This document shows, in pieces, positions 8,871 through 16,563 of a stretch of 64,000 bases of DNA. A program made the position numbers and the translations under genes. Position 1 is the stretch's first letter. The number at the start of each line of letters is the position of its first letter. The stretch is from JBOGNO01 sp050747245 (GTDB lineage Bacteria; Acidobacteriota; Terriglobia; Acidiferrales; UBA7541): the NCBI GenBank assembly GCA_050747245.1, contig JBOGNO010000010.1, positions 62,001 through 126,000 of the forward strand. Direction: 5' to 3'. A model generated the notes under the pieces. The model did no database searches. It worked only from the letters and a program-made list of their open reading frames with translations, and was not told the origin of the DNA.

Positions 8871-9758
8871 TTAAGCTGCGAGTGCGCCGCCACAACCCTT
8901 GCAGAATTTCGCTGTACCAGGGTTGTCAGTGCCGCAAGAAGAACAGGCCTTGTGGCCCGGGGATGCTAGGGCTGCCGGAGCGCTCATCGCAGACCCACAC
9001 TGTGGACAAAATCTCGTGCCCAATTCCACCGTATGCCCACAAACACTGCAGCGAACCGAATCCGTTGCCGGGACGGGCGTGACCGCCGTGCCGGAATGCA
9101 TGATCATCGCGGTGATGGAATCCATATTGCGCGCCACAACTACAGCTAGTCCAACGAGGGGTGCCAAAACAAGTCCCAAAAATGTCCACCCGTAGATTTC
9201 CAGGTCGTCCGGATACAGAAACGGGTATGCCAATCCCTGGTACGAGTAGTAGGAAATTCCGACGACCACGGTCACGATGCATAGGTTCATCATCTGTCCG
9301 AGGTCGGGAAGTCGCGCATAGTGAGAGCGAAATAGCGACGCGAGGCTGAAACCAAAGAGAATCAGGAGAGCAAAGATCAGGGTATCAATCACTGCCTTGG
9401 CGATAGTTATCGGAAAAATAGCCAGATGCGCTGCAATCAGGTAATCGTTCTGGAGCCGCAAAGCTTCTGCCACGGAGTCGCTGGCAGGAAATGAGTTTTG
9501 CCTTTGCAGTTTTTGAAACTCTTCTTCCAGCGCCTGAATTTGAGCCTGTGTGAGACTCAGGTGAAGTTGATCCGGATTCGCGAGAGATTGTGGGTCGAAT
9601 GCAGCCCCCAACACGGACGCTACGTACACAGGATTGGTTCGCAGCATGGGGAGAAGTGATAGAATCCCACGAAGAATCAGCAGACCCATGATGGCAATCG
9701 AGGTTCTTACAAGCCTCTCCGCTACCTGATGACCTAGCGATGGATTCGAAGCGTTCAC
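8871..9758 (-). CDS. Four-helix membrane protein with C-terminal double zinc ribbon
   Basis: 295 aa. Hydrophobic segments lie at about 19-39, 112-140, 155-176 and 190-209. The cytoplasmic tail carries two zinc ribbons in tandem: C237/C240 with C251/C254 and C272/C275 with C286/C289. A Gln/Glu-rich helical stretch (66-90) lies in the loop after the first helix. Double zinc-ribbon tails of this kind are common in uncharacterised membrane proteins and are thought to mediate contacts. The downstream gene has its ribbon at the opposite end. Divergent from the HTH regulator at 9945. Function unknown. Confidence 0.7.
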   Translation of the reverse strand: MNASNPSLGHQVAERLVRTSIAIMGLLILRGILSLLPMLRTNPVYVASVLGAAFDPQSLANPDQLHLSLTQAQIQALEEEFQKLQRQNSFPASDSVAEALRLQNDYLIAAHLAIFPITIAKAVIDTLIFALLILFGFSLASLFRSHYARLPDLGQMMNLCIVTVVVGISYYSYQGLAYPFLYPDDLEIYGWTFLGLVLAPLVGLAVVVARNMDSITAMIMHSGTAVTPVPATDSVRCSVCGHTVELGTRFCPQCGSAMSAPAALASPGHKACSSCGTDNPGTAKFCKGCGGALAA

Positions 9759-9944
9759 ACTTCCCCCTCACGGAATTCTGTCAACCGACCACATTAGCCC
9801 GGTCGCGTCTCAGGAGTTGCTGCCAGTTGTCTCTTGACGCGGCTTACGTACCCCCTGTAGCCTCTTGCCGCAAGCGAAAAACGCGTAAATCCAGCGACAT
9901 TTGATGGCATAGCATGCTCGTCCGCATTTTGAAGAGCCACTGAA

Positions 9945-11264
9945 ATGGCCCAAAACCACGCTAGTAAACTGACATCGTGGAAGGAGATAGCTGCTCATCT
10001 CGGCCGAGATGTGAGGACTGCTCAGCGTTGGGAGAGAGAGCTTGGTCTGCCAGTTCACCGCGTGCCGGGAACAAGAGGACACTCGATCTTCGCTTACACT
10101 GAAGAGATTGACGCGTGGCTGGAAGGCCGGGATGCGAGCCATCCTGGCACGGCTTCCGCCAATAGCACGCGCCCCAGCATGCACATTCATCTCGCCGCTG
10201 TGGTCTTGCTCTTGTTGCTTGCTTGTGGAGTGGGGCTGTGGGCGTGGCGGGCCCGCTCGGAAGAGAAGCCAGCTTCCGTGACTTTCACCGGCAGTGGGAT
10301 GGCGGCATGGAGTGCGGGAAGGAATCTGCTCTGGAGCTATGATTTCGTCCACCCTTTGTGGGCGGTAACTCCTCAGGACGCACAAAATCGGGTTCAGATC
10401 GCCGACCTTTACAATGATGGCGAGAAGGAGGTGTTGGTTGCCGCTCCTCTCTGTATGACGAATCAGGGAGACCTTTCGACCGACGCTCTCTACTGCTTTT
10501 CCTCAAGAGGCAAACTTCTCTGGACCCACAAATTTGACGAGAAGCTCCGCATGGGAGGGACGGAGTTTGGATCCCGCTGGCTGTTCGGAACCATAATGGC
10601 CGACTCGGATAGAACCAATCAGTCGGTCTGGTGCACTGCAGTCGGTTTTCCGTGGTGGCCTTCGCTCTTGATTCAATTCAGCGCCGAAGGCAAGGAAATC
10701 GCGGAGTTCGTCAATTCGGGCCATCTTCACGCTCTCAATTCACTTCACAATTCTTCAGGGTCTTTTATTCTCGCGGGTGGAATCAACAACGAATATAACT
10801 CCGCAATGCTTGCAGTGTTGAGAGCAGATCAGCCCTCAGGAACCTCTCCTCAGTCGCCGGGTCCATTTCGGTGCGATGATTGTCCCAAGGGACAGCCGTA
10901 TCGCTACTTTCTTTTTCCCCGGTCGGAAGTGAATAAGGTCGCTGGTCCTCCCTACAATCAGACAAGGGTGATCCAGGTGGATATAATGGGAGTCCACGTT
11001 GTGGTGAACGAAGCGGTTCCCGATAACGGGATTGGGGCAGACTGGGAAATTTATGATTTTTCGACAGACCTTGTCCCGCAATCAGTATCAGTGAGCGATT
11101 TTTATTGGGAAGACCATCGGCGACTGTCCGCCGAGGGAAAAATCAAACACTCTGTCGAGGAGTGCCCGGAACGGACGCAACCACGAACCGTCCGCGAGTG
11201 GAGTCCCGCCGAAGGCTGGAAAGAAATCAAGTTCCCTCCGGTTAGTTCGAGCCACAGGCGATGA
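9945..11264 (+). CDS. Membrane-anchored protein with N-terminal HTH and FG-GAP/beta-propeller-like domain
   Basis: 439 aa. Residues 8-60 form an excisionase/MerR-like winged helix (SWKEIAAHLGRDVRTAQRWE ... EIDAWLEG), a form often seen in Acidobacteriota. A linker and one membrane helix (~82-100) follow. The outer part contains an integrin-like repeat motif (IADLYNDGEKEVLVA) and reads as a beta-propeller. The layout is that of a one-component membrane regulator: DNA binding inside, sensing outside. It is divergent from the zinc-ribbon pair with 186 bp between, making those genes the first targets to suspect. No enzymatic residues are seen. Confidence 0.7.
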   Translation: MAQNHASKLTSWKEIAAHLGRDVRTAQRWERELGLPVHRVPGTRGHSIFAYTEEIDAWLEGRDASHPGTASANSTRPSMHIHLAAVVLLLLLACGVGLWAWRARSEEKPASVTFTGSGMAAWSAGRNLLWSYDFVHPLWAVTPQDAQNRVQIADLYNDGEKEVLVAAPLCMTNQGDLSTDALYCFSSRGKLLWTHKFDEKLRMGGTEFGSRWLFGTIMADSDRTNQSVWCTAVGFPWWPSLLIQFSAEGKEIAEFVNSGHLHALNSLHNSSGSFILAGGINNEYNSAMLAVLRADQPSGTSPQSPGPFRCDDCPKGQPYRYFLFPRSEVNKVAGPPYNQTRVIQVDIMGVHVVVNEAVPDNGIGADWEIYDFSTDLVPQSVSVSDFYWEDHRRLSAEGKIKHSVEECPERTQPRTVREWSPAEGWKEIKFPPVSSSHRR

Positions 11265-11479
11265 ACAACAAGCCTGCCCGCGTTACGGCGCGTACAAGAA
11301 TACGCAATCCGGTGTCTGACGCTGGATGACTACTTGTATCGAGCGGCGTTTCCCCGCCTGGCGATTGTGACTATCTGAACTCTACTCCCTAGCGGCTCTG
11401 CAATAGTCAGCTTGTTCATGAGCTGCCCCCGCGGATCATTTGTCAGCTCAAACCATTCGGTCGGCTATTGAATTAGGGC

Positions 11480-11536
11480 TTGACAGCGGGGGCGCGCGTA
11501 GTATATAACCGAGTAGTTGTGGAACTACAAGGTTAT
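11480..11536 (+). promoter_or_regulatory. Promoter and palindromic operator of the arsR-like/AHSA1 pair
   Basis: TTGACA (11480-11485) and TATAAC (11504-11509) are separated by 18 bp, a strong sigma-70-type promoter. From 11505 to 11536 lies a 32-bp imperfect palindrome centred at 11520.5: outer arms ATAACC/GGTTAT and inner arms GTAGTT/AACTAC, with only the two positions between them on each side mismatched. It covers the -10 box and the predicted start site and ends 3 bases before the ATG. This is the expected place for autorepression by the ArsR-type repressor. The predicted mRNA has a very short leader. Confidence 0.75.
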
Positions 11537-11539
11537 GCA

Positions 11540-11896
11540 ATGACATCTGGACAGCGCCTCAATGCCACATTTGCAGCACTTTCCGACCCGACGCGGCGGG
11601 CGATCCTCGCGCGGCTGGCTTCGGGCCAAGCGTCGGTCACGGAGCTGGCCAGGCCGTTTGCTATGAGCCAGCCCGCAATCTCCAAGCACCTCAAAGTGCT
11701 CGAGCGCGCGGGCCTGATTTCGCACGGCCGGGACAGACAGCGGAGGCCGCGGCGGCTCGAAGCCCAGCGCCTCGGGGAAGCGAACGGATGGCTTGAGCGC
11801 TACCGAGAGCTCTGGGAAAGAAACTTCGAGCGCCTTGATGCTCTGCTGGATGAGCTGAAGACGCAGAAGAAAAAACGCATGCGCACGAAACGCTAA
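11540..11896 (+). CDS. ArsR-family (winged-helix) transcriptional repressor
   Basis: 118 aa from the ATG at 11540; an in-frame TTG at 11480 is rejected because it is the promoter's -35 box. A single ArsR winged helix covers most of the protein: LSDPTRRAILARLASG, then recognition helix MSQPAISKHLKVLERAG, then a basic wing. No cysteine metal site of the ArsR/SmtB kind is present, placing it with the metal-free subgroup that is habitually paired with SRPBCC/AHSA1 proteins, as here. The likely role is to repress its own two-gene operon through the palindrome over its promoter. The C-terminal tail is very basic (KKKRMRTKR). Confidence 0.9.
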   Translation: MTSGQRLNATFAALSDPTRRAILARLASGQASVTELARPFAMSQPAISKHLKVLERAGLISHGRDRQRRPRRLEAQRLGEANGWLERYRELWERNFERLDALLDELKTQKKKRMRTKR

Positions 11897-11908
11897 AGGA
11901 GAATGCCG

Positions 11909-12427
11909 ATGAAAGACACAGGAAAATTGAGCCTCACAGCCAGCGGCGAGCGCGAAATCGTCATGACGCGCACGTTTGACGCGAGGCGAGAATTGCTCTT
12001 CGATGCGTGGACCAAGCCGGAGCTCATGAAGCGCTGGCTCTACGGGCCGGAGGATTGGCCGCTCATGACTTGCGAGATCGATCTGAAGGTAGGCGGCGCG
12101 CTGCGGCTCGTGTGGCACCACCGCGATGGAAAAGACATGGGGCTGGGCGGGCGCTATCGCGAGGTGACACCGCCCGATCGTCTGGTATGGACTGAATTCT
12201 TTGACGAGGACTGGACCGGCGGAGAGACTCTAGTGACAACCGTTTTCACTGAGCATGCCGGCAAGACCACGATCATGATGACGGTGCTCTATTCCAGCCG
12301 CGCCGCCCGCGACGCCGTCCTCAAGACTCCAATGGGAGAAGGTATGGCGCAATCTTACGATCGGCTTTCGGGGCTGTTGGCTTCAGGGCTGGCTCGCGAA
12401 GGTTCGCAGGGCGCCGCCAAAGCCTGA
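11909..12427 (+). CDS. AHSA1-like SRPBCC domain protein
   Basis: 172 aa from the ATG at 11909. The earlier ATG at 11903 is only 1 base from AGGAG, while 11909 has 7-base spacing, so the second is preferred. The sequence is a typical activator-of-Hsp90-ATPase-like SRPBCC domain (REIVMTRTFDARRELLFDAW, LKVGGALRLVW, TVFTEHAGKTTIMMTVLY). These proteins bind small hydrophobic ligands; in paired ArsR-AHSA1 operons the ligand is usually unknown. The gene follows arsR by 12 bp and shares its promoter. Confidence 0.88.
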   Translation: MKDTGKLSLTASGEREIVMTRTFDARRELLFDAWTKPELMKRWLYGPEDWPLMTCEIDLKVGGALRLVWHHRDGKDMGLGGRYREVTPPDRLVWTEFFDEDWTGGETLVTTVFTEHAGKTTIMMTVLYSSRAARDAVLKTPMGEGMAQSYDRLSGLLASGLAREGSQGAAKA

Positions 12428-12494
12428 AAGAAGCGCACATCCTAGGGCCTGCGATCGAAGGCGCTACGGCGCCGAGGCGTTGTCCGAGCGGCTG

Positions 12495-13439
12495 TCAGGT
12501 GACGAAGAGGTCGCCATCCAGGTACTTCAGGCCTGTATCCACGGCGACGGTGGCCACGGTGTTGCCCGGGCCGAGCTCCTTCGCGAGTTGGAGGGCGCCA
12601 AAAACGTTGAGCCCGGACGAAGTGCCGGCAAAAATTCCTTCCTCGCGGGCGAGGCGGCGGGCCATTTCACGAGCGGAGGATTCTTCGATGGCGCGCGCTT
12701 CGTCGTAATCTTCCCGGTGGAGGTGCGGCGGAATCCTGCCAATTCCGATTCCTTCGACGCGATGGGCGCCGGATTTTCCCGTGCTGAGAACGGGAGAAGA
12801 CGCGGGCTCAAGGGCAACGACGCGGGCGGCGCTGCCCGCAGCTTTGAGCGCGCGGGAGACTCCCACCAACATGCCCGCGGTGCCGACCGCGCCGCAGTAG
12901 ACAGTTAATTTTCCCTGAAGCTGCTCGAGAAGTTCCCGGGCGATGCCACCGTAGCCCACAAACACGTCGGCGTTGTTGAACTGGTCGGTATAGAACGTGC
13001 CCGGCTCGCGCGCAAGCGTTTCCGCTTCCGCTTTCAAGCGGAGAAAAAGGTCGGGCGTGATTTTCTTCCCTTCACTTGGGAGAACGCGCAGATCCGCGCC
13101 GAAGGCACGCATGGTTTGCAGTTTTTCTTTCGCGAAGCAGTCCGAGGAGATGGCGATGAAGGGATATCCCTTGACGGCGCAGACCATGGCGAGCGAGGAA
13201 CCAGTGCTCCCTCCGGTGTATTCGACCACGCGCATGCCCGGCTTCAGGGCGCCGCGGGACTCCGCGCCTTCAATCATCGCGAGGGCCATGCGATCCTTAT
13301 AAGAGCCAGTGGGATTGAAGTATTCGAGCTTTACCACTACGTCGGCGCTGCGCGGCGGCACCAGCTTGCGCAGCTTTACGGCCGGCGTATTGCCGATGGT
13401 TTTCAGGATAGAGCTCGAGATGTGCATGGCTTCAGGCAT
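12495..13439 (-). CDS. Cysteine synthase-like PLP enzyme (CysK/CysM fold)
   Basis: 314 aa from the ATG at 13439, chosen for its GAAGGAG site; upstream in-frame residues look non-coding. It is a fold-type II PLP enzyme: Lys48 in NPTGSYKDR forms the Schiff base, TGGSTGSSLA is the asparagine-loop equivalent (Asn replaced by Gly/Ser), and VGTAGMLVG binds the PLP phosphate. Family chemistry is beta-replacement of O-acetylserine or a related activated serine by sulfide or another nucleophile. The altered TSGNT-equivalent loop (TGGSTG) leaves the exact substrate open; cystathionine beta-synthase-like or CysM-like activity is possible. It ends the redox cluster osmC-peroxiredoxin-cysK-like. Confidence 0.85.
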   Translation of the reverse strand: MPEAMHISSSILKTIGNTPAVKLRKLVPPRSADVVVKLEYFNPTGSYKDRMALAMIEGAESRGALKPGMRVVEYTGGSTGSSLAMVCAVKGYPFIAISSDCFAKEKLQTMRAFGADLRVLPSEGKKITPDLFLRLKAEAETLAREPGTFYTDQFNNADVFVGYGGIARELLEQLQGKLTVYCGAVGTAGMLVGVSRALKAAGSAARVVALEPASSPVLSTGKSGAHRVEGIGIGRIPPHLHREDYDEARAIEESSAREMARRLAREEGIFAGTSSGLNVFGALQLAKELGPGNTVATVAVDTGLKYLDGDLFVT

Positions 13440-13509
13440 GAGGGCTTCTCCTTCGCGGATTGAGAATATCCAATATTGAATTCGTTTCGCGAAAGTGCAT
13501 CGCCTCGAA

Positions 13510-14082
13510 TCAGGGTTCGGGCGTGCGCAGGCCGCGGTGAATGATGTTTCGGGTGGCAAGAAGGAAATGGCGCAACCGCGGAAATATGAGCACGGGCCGG
13601 GCGGCTTCAGAATGTGACGGTGTGAGACTCGAAAGAACGAAATCCGCGAGGGCCTGCGGAGGAACGCGCGAGGCGGTGGTTTCCTTCGCGGCGAAGCGGA
13701 CGCGACGGTCGCGATCGATCACGAAGACAGCGGGAAAGGCGATGCCGCCTTTTTCTGCTTCATTGAGGAGGTTCCAAGTGCGAAGAAGTCCGCGGCGGGA
13801 ATCGCAGAGAAGCGGGAAGGGGAGAGACAATTCGCGGCGCACGGCTTCGGAGCGCGCGGGAGAATCCACGGAGATGGCGGCACATTCGGCTCCCGCGAGG
13901 CGAATGGATTCATACGCGTTCTGATATTCCGCCAACTGGCGGAGGCAGAAGGGTCACCAGTGGCCGCGGTAAAAGATCAGAATCTGCGGGGCGCGCGCGC
14001 AATTGCGGGCCAGCGACCAGAGTTCGCCCGTGGAAGTTTCGAGCGCGAAATCGGGCGCGGTTTCTCCGAGCTGCGGAGTCAT
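13510..14082 (-). CDS. Candidate selenocysteine-containing peroxiredoxin (in-frame UGA at catalytic position)
   Basis: 190 aa if the UGA at 13954-13956 is read as selenocysteine. The frame before it ends IFYRGHW and the frame after continues PFCLRQLAEYQNAY, so the UGA falls on the peroxidatic position of the family motif GHWCPFC, giving U43-P-F-C46. The rest of the AhpC/TSA fold is intact: TAPDFALETSTGE at the start, ISVDSP, LLCDSRRGLLRTW, and AVFVIDRDRRVRF. There are no other stops or shifts. A SECIS-like hairpin starts 3 bases after the UGA. The start at 14082 is the most family-like but has a weak ribosome binding site; GTG at 14100 is an alternative. Role: thiol- or selenol-dependent peroxide reduction. 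Alternatives: nonsense mutation or sequencing error. No Sec-insertion genes are in the window. Confidence 0.8.
13919..13950 (-). promoter_or_regulatory. SECIS-like hairpin in the peroxiredoxin mRNA
   Basis: On the minus strand, UUCUG (13950-13946) pairs with CAGAA (13923-13919), and UCCGCC (13943-13938) pairs with GGCGGA (13933-13928). The internal loop is CC/AUAU and the apical tetraloop is AGUU. A G among the first two loop bases and 16 nt between the UGA and the loop fit the known bacterial SECIS rules. Both stems are perfect, although the sequence is also coding. Confidence 0.65.
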
Positions 14083-14183
14083 TCCGGTGGAAGTGTACAC
14101 CTTGCATCCGATGCCGCGGGGAGCGTGCCGGTCGCAAACGCGGCGAGGAGCCCCAACACTCCGCGCCGGGAGGGCGAGAAATT
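14079..14183 (-). other. Out-of-frame Tat-signal-like peptide just before the peroxiredoxin
   Basis: Read one frame off the peroxiredoxin, 14183-14079 is open and encodes SRRGVLGLL followed by an Ala-rich hydrophobic run and a short polar tail, which looks like a twin-arginine export signal. The frame ends in TGA that overlaps the ATG at 14082 (ATGA). There is no start codon before the Arg pair; the first is GTG at 14159. It may be a short coupled leader, a signal peptide disconnected by a frameshift, or chance. Confidence 0.25.
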
Positions 14184-14197
14184 CTACAGATCGAGCG

Positions 14198-14650
14198 TCA
14201 GGGCGCGAGGACTTCTTCCGCAATTTTCGTCTGCGGCTGCATGCTCACGGGGCAGGCCAGCGAACGAGCGATGAGGCAGCCCTGTTCGGCTTTTTCGAGC
14301 AGGCGCGCGGCGCGCTCGCGATCGTGCTCGGTGTAAATCGTGAGCACGGGGCTTAGGACGATTTCCGTGAAGCGAAGTTTTCCTTCAGGCTTTCCGAGCT
14401 TGCCTTCGACAGCAAGTTGCAGGCTCAGGAAATCAAGTTTCGACATTTCCGCGATGGCATGGAAGGTGACCACGAAACACGAAGCCACTGCAGCGACGAG
14501 GAAATGTTCGGGCGTCCAGCGGCCGCTTTCGCCCTTGAATTCCGGCGGCGACGAAAAAGTAATCTCCGGAGTGATTCCCTTCACCGAGGCGACACCCTTG
14601 CGGGGGCCTGTCCAGTCGGCTGTGACAGTGTATGAGTAGGAATTGTCCAT
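14198..14650 (-). CDS. OsmC-family peroxide/organic hydroperoxide reductase-like protein
   Basis: 150 aa from the ATG at 14650, chosen for the AGGAAAGGAGC site; upstream in-frame residues are not family-like. The two redox cysteines of the OsmC/Ohr fold are visible: Cys58 in AAVASCFVVTFHA and Cys125 in EQGCLIARSLACPV. Family members reduce organic hydroperoxides with lipoylated or low-molecular-weight thiols. This form (SGRWTPEHFLVAAV) belongs to the wider OsmC-like group, so Ohr-type specificity is not certain. The gene lies between purM and the Sec-peroxiredoxin candidate, all on the same strand, pointing to a shared peroxide-defence function. Confidence 0.9.
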   Translation of the reverse strand: MDNSYSYTVTADWTGPRKGVASVKGITPEITFSSPPEFKGESGRWTPEHFLVAAVASCFVVTFHAIAEMSKLDFLSLQLAVEGKLGKPEGKLRFTEIVLSPVLTIYTEHDRERAARLLEKAEQGCLIARSLACPVSMQPQTKIAEEVLAP

Positions 14651-14786
14651 GGGTCCGCTCCTTTCCTGAGCTTCGCTCTTTGCTGCGACACAAAGATAGC
14701 AATGGCGGATGTGCGGAGCGGTGACGCCGCTCACCCGGCCGCGTGACGCGCGTCACGCGGATTCAAGCGAGCCTATCGCCCAATCG

Positions 14787-15833
14787 TCAGACGGAAAGCT
14801 GGCCGGAATAGGAGACGACAGGCTGGCCGTGGGGAGCGGCTTCCACGTGGCCGACGACGTAATATTTTTCGCGGCGACGCTTCAATTCGGTTTCAACGGC
14901 GCGGATATTTTTTGCGGGGACGACGAGAATCATACCAAGGCCGAGGTTGAAGGTGCGCAACAATTCTTCCTGGGAAATTTTGCCGAGGGCGGCGAGATAA
15001 CGAAAGACGGGCAGCACGGGCCACGAGCCTAGATTGATTCTTGCGCGGGAGCTGCGCGGGAGAACGCGCGGCAAATTTCCGGTGATGCCGCCGCCGGTGA
15101 TGTGGGCCATGCCGGAAAGCCATCCGTGGGCGACGATATTCTTGAGCAGGGGCCAGTAGCAGCGGTGGGGTTTCAGGAGCTCCGCGGCAATCTTGTTGTG
15201 AATTTCGGCGACATAAGAATTGGGCTTGAGGCCGGCGATTTCGAAAACGAGCTTGCGCGCGAGCGAATAGCCGTTGGTGTGCAGGCCGCTCGAAGCCAGG
15301 CCGACGAGAAAATCGCCCGGGCGCACGAGCGAGGGAGCGATTCTCTTGGAGCGCTCGACGACGCCGACGATAAAGCCGGCAAGATCGTATTCGCCCGGAG
15401 AATAAAAGCCGGGCATCTCCGCGGTTTCTCCGCCGATCAGGGCACAGCCGGCTTGTTTGGCAGCGCGGCTCATGCCTTCGATAATCTGCTCGACGACGCG
15501 GGGGTCAATCTTTCCCATGGCCAGGTAATCGAGGAAAAAAAGCGGCGCGGCGCCCTGTGTGAGAATGTCGTTGACGCAGTGGTTGAGGATGTCGGCCCCG
15601 ACCGTGGAGTGAATGCCGGCGGCGAAAGCGATTTTTAGCTTTGTGCCGACGCCATCGGCGCTCGCGACGAGGACGGGCTGGCGCCAGCGCTTGCGATCGA
15701 GTTCGAAGAGCGAGCCGAAGCCGCCGATGGGTGCGAGGACTCCGCGCGTGAAAGTGTGGCCGGCGAGCGCGCGGATGCGGCGCTTGGCTTCATCGGCGGC
15801 TTCGATGCTGACACCTGCGTCTGCGTATTTCAT
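14787..15833 (-). CDS. purM: Phosphoribosylformylglycinamidine cyclo-ligase (AIR synthetase)
   Basis: 348 aa. Converts FGAM to AIR with ATP. The full PurM architecture is present: SADGVGTKLKIAF, the HCVNDILTQGA helix, GGETAEMPGFY, and ITGGGITGNLPRVLP near residue 250. It was checked against SelD, the related selenophosphate synthetase, because a selenoprotein candidate lies nearby. The PurM motifs and the absence of the SelD N-terminal Cys/Sec loop settle it as PurM. It follows lepB after 58 bp. Confidence 0.96.
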   Translation of the reverse strand: MKYADAGVSIEAADEAKRRIRALAGHTFTRGVLAPIGGFGSLFELDRKRWRQPVLVASADGVGTKLKIAFAAGIHSTVGADILNHCVNDILTQGAAPLFFLDYLAMGKIDPRVVEQIIEGMSRAAKQAGCALIGGETAEMPGFYSPGEYDLAGFIVGVVERSKRIAPSLVRPGDFLVGLASSGLHTNGYSLARKLVFEIAGLKPNSYVAEIHNKIAAELLKPHRCYWPLLKNIVAHGWLSGMAHITGGGITGNLPRVLPRSSRARINLGSWPVLPVFRYLAALGKISQEELLRTFNLGLGMILVVPAKNIRAVETELKRRREKYYVVGHVEAAPHGQPVVSYSGQLSV

Positions 15834-15891
15834 CGGAACCCGTTTCGGGAAGGGGATTCGTTCTGCGCGTATTATGCGTCGAGGCGCAGGG

Positions 15892-16563
15892 CTAAAAAGT
15901 CCGGAACAGGCGCTTCCAGCGCACTTCGCTGGGGTGCGCGATGGCGTTCAAGTATGTGGCAAAGCGCTCGCCGAGATGCCCGGGCTCCCAGACTTCCTCC
16001 GGCGCGTCAATGGACATGTAAATCATCAGGGGCGTGCCCACAATATTGGCGCGCGGCACGAAGCCCCAATAGCGGCTGTCGTAGGAATCGTCGCGATTAT
16101 CACCCATCATGAAATATTCGTTGGGTGGAACGGTGACCGGGCCGAAATTATCCCCGGGATTGGGCGGATCCTTGCGATAGGGCTCCGAAAGGGGCTTGCC
16201 ATTGACGAAGACGACGCCCTTGCGGACCTCAATCGTGTCGCCGGGAAGGCCGATGTCGCGCTTGATGTAGTCGGGCTCGCCGGGCAGCGGCGCTTTGAAG
16301 ACGATCACCTGCTGGCGCTGAGGATTGCGCCAGAGGGGAACATGCCAATCGGTGAAGGGCACACCGGCATCGAAGCCGATGCGGCTGACGATCAGATGGT
16401 CGCCGATGAGGACGGTTTTTTCCATCGAGCCGCTGGGAATTACGCGGGCCTGGACGAGCGTGCCTTCGATGAAGAGGAAGGCGAGGATTACCCACAGCCA
16501 GGAAACGGCTTCGCGCCGAATGCGCTGGCCCGTGGTCAGCTTCTTTTCTTCCTCAGCAATCAC
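15892..16563 (-). CDS. lepB: Signal peptidase I
   Basis: 223 aa. One N-terminal membrane anchor (~21-40), then the serine-lysine protease domain outside. The catalytic Ser46 is in IPSGSM and Lys101 in DYIKRDIG, with GDNRDDSYDSRYWG further on. It removes signal peptides from exported proteins. The start overlaps the purF stop by 11 bp, so it is translated from the purine transcript. That is an unusual partner for this housekeeping gene. Confidence 0.95.
   Translation of the reverse strand: MIAEEEKKLTTGQRIRREAVSWLWVILAFLFIEGTLVQARVIPSGSMEKTVLIGDHLIVSRIGFDAGVPFTDWHVPLWRNPQRQQVIVFKAPLPGEPDYIKRDIGLPGDTIEVRKGVVFVNGKPLSEPYRKDPPNPGDNFGPVTVPPNEYFMMGDNRDDSYDSRYWGFVPRANIVGTPLMIYMSIDAPEEVWEPGHLGERFATYLNAIAHPSEVRWKRLFRTF

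Noticed and set aside
11480..11539. TTG start at 11480 for the ArsR-type gene
   Set aside because: This TTG is the -35 TTGACA of the promoter; the ATG at 11540 gives the family N-terminus.
14787..15833. SelD (selenophosphate synthetase) next to the selenoprotein candidate
   Set aside because: Motifs and length are those of PurM, which shares the fold; the SelD catalytic N-terminal loop is absent.
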